Positions 1-11,500 of a stretch of 64,000 nt of DNA are shown in pieces. Position 1 is the stretch's first letter. Every line of letters starts with the position of its first letter. The notes below the pieces were generated by a model. That model had not been told where the DNA came from. It made no database searches and saw only the letters and a program-made list of their open reading frames with translations. The stretch is from Metridium senile. Taxonomy: Eukaryota; Cnidaria; Anthozoa; Actiniaria; Metridiidae. Position numbers and translations under genes: made by a program. The stretch spans positions 10,239,741 to 10,303,740 of the forward strand of contig OX459110.1 in NCBI GenBank assembly GCA_949775045.1. The letters run 5' to 3'.

Positions 1-479
1 TAGCGCGTTAAAATGGAAACTATGTAGATGCGCAGTAGCCTGCGCAGTGGCAATAGTAGGCCCGTCCTTAAATTGGAACTATCATTTGAACTATCACTGA
101 ACGGTTGTATTCATGTCTTCATATTCATGAAGCTGTATTGAGTCCATGTCTTTGTAGGTAAGGGATCACTATTTTCAAAAGATATATTTGTATGAACTTC
201 ATTTATTGAGGAAAGTTTTGTTATGTCAAGCTTTTGTACTGCACAAGCTAAATGTTTACTGTCAGTTATGTTCTTCATGGTAGTCATAACAACCTTGCAT
301 TTCTTCAGGTCTCTATTGCTTTCTCAACCTACTGACAGCTGTTATTTACAATCAATTTAGAGGTTATTTAATGGTGAGTAGCCCTGACATTTTCACCTAT
401 ACCAATCAAAAGAATCATGCCTTTGTTATGCATACAGATATCTTCATCTATCCATTTATGCATGCATTTGTTCATTCAT

Positions 480-870
480 CCATTGATTCAATCATTTGCT
501 TATTCATTCATTCATTCATTCATTCATTCATTCATTCATTCATTCATTCATTCATTCATTCATTCATTCTTTTATTTATTTATTAATTCATTGATTCATT
601 CCTTTGCTCATTCATTCATTCGTTTATTTATTTGTTAATTAATTAATCATTTCATTCATTTGTTCATTCATTCATCCATCCATCCATTCATTCATCCATT
701 CATTCATTCATTATTAATTCATTTGCTCATTTGTTCATTTATACTCATTCATTCATTTGCTCATTAGCTCATTGATTCATTGATTTGTTCATTTATTAAT
801 TAATTAATTAATTCATTCATTCATTTGCTCATTGATTCATTCATTTGTTCATCCATTTATTCATTTCAAC
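480..870. repeat. (CATT)n simple-repeat tract
   Basis: A nearly pure CATT tract runs from about 503 to 570, followed by degenerate ATTC/ATTA repeats to about 870. It lies in the intron upstream of the first visible TPCN2 exon. Reading frames across it are repeat translations. Confidence 0.9.
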
Positions 871-962
871 CAATATCCAATTATTCATTCATTTTTCATT
901 TATTCATCCATATTATTAATTAAAAGTAATCTACCTTTTAAATGTTTGTGTATTTGTTATAG

Positions 963-2428
963 AAATCTTTAGAGTCAAGTCTATTTCGTAGAAGGCTTGG
1001 TGTCAGAGCAGCATATGAGGTCCTCTGTACTCTTAGTATTACTGACGACAATGTGCACAGGTATATATATATACACCTATTTCAGAAATCGTCGTCGCAA
1101 ACAAAGCCACAGTACACACTCTAAAGCCTGCAAAGAATGTCGGTATTTCGTCTCTTGTTATCGATTTATTCATAGCATATTTTGATTGTATGTGTTTGTG
1201 TTATATGACCATAACACATTGTTGCAGTGATAGAATAAGATATAAAAAATGACTAATTATCTACTGTAGATACACCTATTTCAAAAATCTTTGTCACAGC
1301 GGAAGTTACAGTTTACACTCTAAAGCATGCAAAGGATGCCAGTTACATGGACTTAATTTGTGATTTATTGCACGTTTTTAAAAGAAATATTAAATTTTGT
1401 ATTTAAAATACAAAATTTAATATATTTTTTTAAAACGTGCAATAAATCACAAATTAAGTCCATGTAACTGGCATCCTTTGCAGGCTTTAGAGTGTAAACT
1501 GTAACTTCGGCTGTGACAAAGATTTTTGAAATAGGTGTATCTAGATAATTAGTCATTATTAATAGTTATCAGAAATTATCATTGTGAAGTGCATACTCTG
1601 AAGTCCTGAATAATAGTATACATGTAGTTATAGATGTTTATTTTTTTGAGGAAATTTTCCACTTTTATACCGCCTTATAGGGGCCTGTACGATTATTAAT
1701 CTAAGGCATTTCCACTCAGTATGAAATTTATTCAGGTCTGTGTGATTATTGACAACAGAGCAGTTTAGAATCATTAGCTGTTAGTAGTAAGTGGATATTT
1801 CCAAGACCTGATAGGATATAACATTATTGTCATCCTTCTGACATGTATACCCTGTATAATTATATACTATTATTCCGCTCTATAATTCAGGACATCAGAG
1901 TACTATATATTTATAATTGTTTTTGTAGTGATTTTGTGCCAAAGGAAAGAATGTTGGCTGTTATTGAGAAAGCAAATTTGGACAAGCGCAGAAAGCAACT
2001 TTTAAAAGATGTAAGTTATAATCACATATCAATAATCATTATAATGATGATGCTGATGGTGATGATGATGAAGACGATGATGATGAGTATAAAAAATGGA
2101 AGTGGTGGTGGTGGTAGTGAAGATGATGGTGATTGTAGTGATGATGGTGGCAGTGGTTATGTGGATGATAAAGGGGCTTTCATTTATTAGTGTATGGGGG
2201 GAGTCGGCAATATTGCAGGGGGGTCATGTTATTCTCGGAAGCTTTTTAGGGGTTGTTACAAATTGTTTGCTGTTTTATAGGGGTTTAGAAAAAAACTTTG
2301 ACGAAATATAGGGCGTTATCATATTTTTGACAACCAGGAAAGGGAGATAGATAACCAATGGTTTTGCCAACCCCCTCCCCATCCCCCTCCTATGCACTAA
2401 TAAATGTAAGTCCCCTTAATGATAGTAG

Positions 2429-2501
<73 letters not shown>

Positions 2502-5500
2502 GGTATTGATGTGGATAATGATGATCAAAATGATGATATTAATCTTGATATTTAGGTGATGGTGTTTGATGTTGGTGATGACTGTGAAAATATATTGATA
2601 ATATTATTGATGATGATGGGATTGATAGCACTGGGAAAGATGTCAAATAATGATGATAATGATGGATAATAATTATAATTAAATGAAAACTTTGATGATG
2701 ATAATCTTGATAAAGATGATGTTGATTAGGGTAGTGGTTGTGGTGATGGTTTTGGTGGTGGCAGTGATGGTGGTGGTGGTTAGAGGTGGTAGCAGTGGTG
2801 ATGGTGATGGTGAAGATGATGTTGGTGGTGATGGTGGTGGTAGTAGTGATAATAATAATGGTAAAGATGAGAAAGAATTATAATTATAGTGACCTTGATG
2901 ATCATGGATTTAAAAGAAAACTTTCTATATTATTGTCAAGGCTTTGAAAGACAGTGTAACTGGTGTCTACAATGCTAAAGAGTTTCAAGATTTGTTTGAT
3001 GTATTGGAGTGTCGCCGTGCCAGGACAAGACAACGGCCTCCCATGAGCTTTGTATCCAACAGGGTTCTGAAAAAGATGCAGAAAATTGTGGCCAGTCCTC
3101 TGTTTGATTACTTTGGTGACTTTGTGTCTGGAGTCAATGTTATATTTGTATCGGTAAGTGAAGCTGGATTGAGGCTCACTCACACGCTTCAAAAGGAGGT
3201 CATGAAAATTCATAATTTGTCATTTTATTTATTTTATTAGCTTTGCCCAAAAACACAAAGGAAGATTACATAATATTATATATTAATTAAACTGGGGTGG
3301 GCAAGGAACCTGCAACAGCAAGGCCAATTACTATGGGCCCTTGTACTCAAGAAAACAAAACAAAATATTATGTGACAATAGAAGCTTGTGTTTGGCCCTA
3401 TTGATAAACCTTCATAACAATGAATTTTAATGATTTCCTTTTGCTGTTTCATTTGTCTGCAATGTTCCTTTTTTTTACCTATGAACATAATACATTACAG
3501 TGGTACCTTTATTAAGCAGTCACCCTTGGGACTTTCCAAAGTGGCAGCTTAATAGAGGTTGGCTGCTGAATAGAGGTATACAATGTAGAATAGATATAAG
3601 AATGTATTTGGGACTTTTTATTGGGGCTGCCTAATAGGTACCACTTGTACTGTATAATCGTAATATTTTGATGTGCATTCAGTTTGTGATTTGTGTATTC
3701 ATCTGCATTTTCAGGCAATGCTTGATATTCAATATGACATTACTGTAAAGTCAAGTCACTCCCATCTTGCTGTGAGTAGCCATTACTCTGAATTTTAAAT
3801 ATCATTGTTGTTTCTTGGAAGACAACAAATATGGAGTAATACATGATATTTTTGTTTGTTTTCAGGTGGCAAACCTTTTCTTTGTGTTGTACTATCTATT
3901 TGAACAGGTAATGATGATAATGTTTATTGTGATTGGAATAATGTTTAAAGACGATGATGATAATGATGTGTATTGTGATGATGATGGTGATGATGATGAT
4001 GATAATGATAAATTATGAATCATGTTTATTGTGATGGGTATAATGAAGATGATGATGATAATGATGATAATGGTTATTGTGATGAGGATGATGGTGATGA
4101 TGATGATAATGATGATAATGGTTATTGTGATGAGGATGATGGTGATGATGATGATAATGATGATAATGGTTATTGTGATGAGGATGATGGTGATGATGAT
4201 GATAATGATGATAATGTTTATTGTGATGAGGATGATGGTGATGATGATGATAATGATGATAATGGTTATTGTGATGAGGATGATGGTGATGATGATGATA
4301 ATGATGATAATGGTTATTGTGATGAGGATGATGGTGATGATGATGATAATGATGATAATGTTTATTGTGATGAAGATGATGGTGATGATGATGATAATGA
4401 TGTTTATTGTGATGGGTATAATGAAGATGATGATGATAATGATGATAATGGTTATTGTGATGAGGATGATGGTGGCGATGATGATAATGATAATGTTTAT
4501 TGTGATGGGGATAACATTTTTGAAGATGATAATGATGATAATGGTTATTGTGATGAGGAGATTGATGATGATGATAATGATAATGCTGTTTATTGTAATG
4601 AGGATGATGATGGTGATGATAAGGATAATGATCATAATGTTTATTGTGATGGGAATAATGAAGATGATAATGATGATCGAAAAGGATAATGGTGTTTAAA
4701 ATATTGTGATGAGGATGATGGTGGTGATGATGATAATGATGATAATGTTTATTGTGGTGGGGATGATGGTGATGATGATGATGATAATGATGATAATGGA
4801 GTTTATTGTGATGAGGATGATGGTGATGATGATGATAATGACATTGATGTTTATTGTGATGAGGATAATAAAGATGATGATGATGATAATTTGACATGAT
4901 GATAATTTGACATGATGATAATTTGACAAGATGATAATTTGACATGATGATAATTTGACATGATGATAATTTGACAAGATGATAATTTGACAAGATGATA
5001 ATTTGACATGATGATAATTTGACAAGATGATAATTTGACAAGATGATAATTTGACATGATGATAATTTGACATGATGATAATTTGACATGATGATAATTT
5101 GACATGATGATAATTTGACATGATGATAATTTGACATGATGATAATTTGACATGATGATAATTTGACAAGATGATAATTTGACATGATGATAATTTGACA
5201 TGATGATAATTTGACATGATGATAATTTGACATGATGATAATTTGACATGATGATAATTTGACATGATGATAATTTGACAAGATGATAATTTGACATGAT
5301 GATAATTTGACATGATGATAATTTGACAAGATGATAATTTGACATGATGATAATTTGACAAGATGATAATTTGACAAGATGATAATTTGACAAGATGATA
5401 ATTTGACATGATGATAATTTGACATGATGATAATTTGACATAATGATAATTTGACATGATGATAATTTGACATAATGATAATTTGACATGATGATAATTT

Positions 5501-8500
5501 GACATGATGATAATTTGACATGATGATAATTTGACATGATGATAATTTGACATAATGATAATTTGACATGATGATAATTTGACATGATGATAATTTGACA
5601 TGATGATAATTTGACATGATGATAATTTGACATGATGATAATTTGACATGATGATAATTTGACATGATGATAATTTGACATGATGATAATTTGACAAGAT
5701 GATAATTTGACATGATGATAATTTGACATAATGATAATTTGACATGATGATAATTTGACATAATGATAATTTGACATGATGATAATTTGACATGATGATA
5801 ATTTGACATAATGATAATTTGACATGATGATAATTTGACATGATGATAATTTGACATAATGATAATTTGACATGATGATAATTTGAGATAATGATAATTG
5901 TGATGGTGCTGTCAATCGTGATAAATAATAATGATGATTATAGTGATTATGGTAGTGTTAGCAATGGTGATGATCATGATGATGGAAGTCATGATCAAAA
6001 TGGCAATATTGACAGCATGTATTTTTGTCTTTCAGAGCTTAAAACTCTGGTCCCTTGGTTGGCAGCGATACATTTCCCTTAAGGTACTATAATCATACCA
6101 TATTGTGTTCACAGGCAGCCCAGACTCTTGACTTTTATCTTATTAAAATCAGCAACTTTTTCAACAAAAATCAATTAATTAGCAACTTTAGGTAATATAA
6201 TGAAAATTGTAACACCGTAAAAAATGTTGACTTAACTTTACTGACGTTTCGAGATTTAATAGCCCTTCATCGGGCTTTAATAGATAACTAATAGATAACT
6301 AAACACTACACATACATTGATATGGTGATATCGAAGCGATTTGTGCCGTAATTTCCCTTTTTTAAATACTCCTTCCTCCATACCCTTTTTTGACCTTGGG
6401 CTGCCTGTGCTGTGTTTATGGTCTAAATGTCCTGGTGAGAGTGAATATTCCAATTACTTTCTTTTTCCAGGGAAACATGTATTGCGGAGTTGTAACACTT
6501 CTTTTAGTGGTATGTATTGAGTGGGTTTGTGTATCTGTTTATGTGTTACCTGTTTCTTGATTATGATAATAGGCAGAAATTGTAATATTTGACTGACATG
6601 TATCTTTTTTTGTTAAAGGTGCTGGAAATCACCTTTCTCGGTCTCCATGGCTCTCCCTTCAGTACTGATACGTAAGTAAAGGTTTTCCTTCCTTCCCTCC
6701 TTCCTCCCTTCCTTCCTTCCTTCCCTCCTTCCCTCCTTCCCTCCTTCCCTCCTTCCCTCCTTCCCTCCTTCCCTCCTTCCCTCCTTCCTTCCTTCCTTCT
6801 ACCTTACTCTCTTCACTCTCTCCCTCCCTTCCATCCTTTCTTCCTTCCTCCCTCCCTTCCCTACTACCATCTGCCTTACTCTCATCTCTCTTTCCTACCC
6901 TCCCTCCCTCCCTCCCTCCCTTCCTCCCTCCTATCCTTTCTTTTTCTTCCTTCTTCCTTCCACATAATCTCCATTGATGTCTGACTTACTATCAGTAACA
7001 AGTGATGTTCCATGTTATTCAATAGGGAGCCTGGTGTTAATCAGTCTTTGGACTATCTCCTGTCAGTGCCTAATTTAACACGCATTATCAATATGTTGAT
7101 TATATTTAGACTTCTTAGGATAGTCCCTAACATAAAGGTAAGGCAATGGAAGATAACAAGTGCTTAATCGAATCCACCATGTTCTAAATGAGCTAGGGGT
7201 TGAGTTCTAGTTTTTATCGTAAAGTATGCATGGATTGTAATAACGATCAAATATTCACATTTACCCTGATGATGGGCGAGTAGCCCGACAGCTTGGTTCA
7301 AATAAAATCAACAAAGCTGATGAAACGTTTCTTTTTTTTAATGAATATCAACACAACCTACAAACATTTACTGGATATGCATGGATTGTTTGCAGGAAGC
7401 AATTTGCTTCATTCTGACCAGCCCCTCGTTTAGAACATGGCATATTGGAGATGATTGGTGTGTTGGGATTCCTGTGTATTTAGTTATTAATTTCCAATAA
7501 TTAAACAATAGAGTAGTTGAATCAAGGGCAATATGCTGTGATAGTTGCCCACAGAAACTACCCAAGTACGTTCCTGGGTTGACTATTTGTTTTTCTGAAC
7601 ATCTAGTTTCCAAGGGCAACTATCACAGCATTATGCCCGAGATTTTAACTGCTCTATTGTTTTTATTATTCAACAACAAGATTTTCCGAAGCGGACGAAA
7701 AGCACTGATAGTATCCCTCCGTGGCGGGCACTTTCACGTCACGTGATCGCCCCTCGACCAATGAGAGTGGAGGAAAATTTGTTGAATTATAATTTACAAT
7801 AGTGATGTTTGGATTGTTTCCTTCACTTGCAGGCTCTCTCCCTTGTCGTCCAGACTTTGTTGAACTTGCTACGTAATCTTTCTCCATTTGCAGGCCTTAT
7901 AGTGGTAAGTTTGACCTGGATAAAGGTGCTACCTGTGGTATATACCAGGTGTGACCTAGATAGTTGGGCTACCTGTGGAATAACGCACTGTTTTGTGTTT
8001 AGGCAATTTATTATATGTTTGCTATTCTTAGTATATGCCAGGTGTGACCTAGATAGTTGGGCTACCTGTGGAATAACGCACTTTTTGTTTTTAGGCTATG
8101 TATTATATGTTTGCTATCCTTGGTATGATGCTGTTTCCTAAGGTTACTGATCCAACAGAGAGGTGCGCCGTTAAAGCTAAGTAAGTATGTCCTAACAGCC
8201 CCCTAGCCCTTTACCTGAAAACGACTTGGACAACGAAGAGAAGGATTGAAACCAAATACACACAATTTGAATTCGTTGCATAAGTAACTGATAGACTACA
8301 AAATCTCCTTTTTGTGTGTGTGTTTATTCACTAGAAAGAAACTTCTTTTTTATAATAGTTTTTAAATATTTTACATATAAGTTGTCTCTTACAGAGTTTT
8401 TTTATGAATATATATAGACATATTAACTAAAAGAAGGAAAAAAGAGCTACGCACTAGTAAATAGGTATTGAAATAACGAAACAAAGAACAACACGAGATG

Positions 8501-11500
8501 AAAGAAGAGAGAATGACTGGGGACGAGAGTGGAAACGGAAACAGGAAGCCCGAAAGTTTTATCTTGTAATGTGATTGTTCTATGTGTTTACAGTGCCACA
8601 ATACAGCCTTGCACAACACTGTCTTTTAAGCTAACAGCTTCCCTCTATACTGACTTGTAATTATCTCCTTGCAATGTGATTGTTCAATGTGTTTACAGTA
8701 CCACAATACAGCCTTGCACGACACTGTCTTCTAAGCTAACAACTTCCCTCTGCACTTGTAATTATCTCCTTGTAATGTGATTGTTCTATGTGTTTACAGT
8801 ACTACAATACAGCCTTGCACGACACTGTCTTTTAAGCTTACAACTTCCCTCTGCACTTGTAATTATCTCCTTGTAATGTGATTGTTCTATGTGTTTACAG
8901 TACTACAATACAGCCTTGCACGAAACTGTCTTTTGATACTCTTCAGTATTATGCTAACAACTTTGATGACTTTGCTGTAAGTACATTCAAATGTTTTCCC
9001 ATCCTGACCTCCCACGTTACCCTTGACACTACGTGAGTTAATGTATTCGGAGTTTTATCTATTCATTACCAAGTTAGATGACTTATACTAAAGACGTATA
9101 CTAAAGCCTGGTTTTCGTTAGCGGCACAAGTGCAAGCACCATACACAGACTCGGTATTGGCCTTTTCCAAAACAAGTAAAGGACTGGGTACTAGTTTCCC
9201 TAGTTAATGTCATTAAGAAATGATTCCTGAGATTTGGTGCTTTTGGTTGGATATTGAGTGAGTTACAGCCATTCAAAACTGCCAAAAATTACAAAGGAAT
9301 ATATGGATTGGAAGGATATACAATTATACAATTTAAGCAGACAATAAATCTTTTTCGTTGCAAGATTACGTTAAACATGTGTTAAAAATGGGAACAAACT
9401 AGTATACTAGTATAGGCTGCGTCGGTGTTTGATATAAACGATAGGTAATATAATGAAAGTTGTAACACCGTAAAAAATGTTGACTTAACTTTACTGACGT
9501 TTCGAACTTTAGCCCTTCGTCGGAGTAAAAAAAATAAAGCTAAAGCTCGAAACGTCAGTAAAGTTAAATCAACATTTTTTACGGTGTTACATTTTTCATT
9601 ATATTATCTATCGTTCACATATGTGATGCTCCTTTCCTTGCATACTATATAGGTCGTTTTCCTTACAATTATTCTTGACTAGTGCTCTTTTCCTTAAAAA
9701 CTCACTATTCATTACATTATAATTGACCAATATGCCAACCGGGCGTGATCATTTGTGTTATTTTTTTCAGGCATCGTTAGTACTATTATGGGATATTATG
9801 GTTGTCAATAACTGGCAAGTCTTTCTCAAGGCCTATGCACAGCTGGTCAATAGGTAACTAGAAAGTCAAACGTCCTTTTTGGCGCTATTCAACTACAGTG
9901 GTACCTCTATTATGCGGTCACCCTCGGGACTTTTCAAAGTGGCCGCTTAATAGAGGTTGGCCCTTGAACAGAGCTATAGAATAGGTATAGGAATAGATTT
10001 GGGACTTTTTATTGTGGCCGCCTAATAGAGGGTGAACGCTTAATAGGTGACCGCTTAATAGAGGTACCACTGTGGTATTTATTGTTTTATGTGATTCGTG
10101 ACATCTTTAATAACTGAGAAGAACTGTAGCTTTGATTATAAGTCCTTCTTATCCCTTAGCTAGGGGGACCTTGAGAGTTTCAATGTGTGTGAGATTGGGA
10201 TCTAGAGTATTTATTGCCCGGGGGGTCCCCTCTCTTTGTCTAAGTGGTAGGGGTGATCGGCGTACCTTATAGGGTTAAAATATTTCCTACAGGTGCGTAC
10301 CTTTTAGGGTCCTTTTAGGGTTCTGGCTCTAAAACCAGTTATGATTCCGTACCTGTAAGGGTCATTTTTACTCTGCTTTGTTGCTAAAAGTAAGCTTGGC
10401 TGGCAAGAACATCGCACAGCCCTACCTTTTAGGGGTTGAAATCATCAAGGCTTTATCAGTTTATCTGTGCGTACCTTATGGGGGGAAGGGGGCGGGGTCG
10501 TTTTTAAAACCTCCGCCGATCACCCCTACCACTTGGACAAAGGTAGTACCCCCCCCCCCCCCCTCCCAAATTGTTTTTGTGATAGATACGTGGCATCCCT
10601 ATTAACTGAGAAGAATTATTGCTAAATTATAAATCGAAATTATTTCTTTTCTATTTATACACGGTCGGCGTTTAAACCTAGAAGGTCGTGGGGCTATTCT
10701 ATGCATTCCAAACTTACTTTTTGATATCAGTCTTTCTCGGTCGTTAGCAAGGGTAATTCCGCCATGCATAAGAGTCTCTATAAGAAATCTAACATAATGC
10801 ACATCATTGTGATACTCTAGTTCTCTCAGTTATCATAGTTTGGAGTTTGTCGAAATTTCCAAACCAGTCCCCTCTATTAACTATGCAGTCAGATAAGGGT
10901 ATTCCGCCATGCATAAGAGTCTATAAGGAATTTTACATTACCCATATCATTGTCATATTCTAGTTGGTCTCAGTTATATTTCTTGGCATGGTACTTGGTG
11001 TCTGTAATAATTAGTATCAATCTCTTCGTGGCGCTTATTCTCGAGGCGTTTGTGGACCAGTGGGAAACAAGACAGCGAAATAGTCGCTCCCCTTCTTATA
11101 CAGTGCAGGTAATTATTCATATTAGAGATTTTAGTCAGTTTACTTGAAGACACAGGCAGCCCAGCCTCGTAACGTAAAGTGCCTATAAACCCTGGCTGTT
11201 TACTTTTGTTATTAAAAGTACTAGTCCTAAATAACAATTTTCCAGAAGAATAAAATACTGCGATAAAAAGTGTTCATTTTATAGCGGTTTGAATATGTGT
11301 TATTTGGGCTTCCTGTGTAACAAAAATCGGAATTTATTGATATGAGACAATATCGATGACAATATCAATGACGTAGTGTCCGGGATAGCGTCTTGCAAGT
11401 TTCGATAGTTTCTATCCCGGACACTACGTCATCGATATTGTCACCAGCTCATATCAATAAACTCCGATTTTTTTTACAAAGGAAGCCCAAACAACATTTT

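Noticed and set aside
4015..4689. Plus-strand acidic repeat protein (DEDDGDDDDN)
   Set aside because: Translation of the 48-nt satellite unit within an intron; equally open in other frames.
4013..5857. Minus-strand 614-residue frame, and overlapping 381- and 354-residue frames
   Set aside because: The 16-bp minisatellite and 48-bp GAT satellite keep all frames open; the same repeat is translated in each, inside a TPCN2 intron.
7268..7300. CTGATGATGGGCGAGTAGCC as a hammerhead core
   Set aside because: The core word and a stem are present, but the required GAAA is GACA, and there is no matching stem I.
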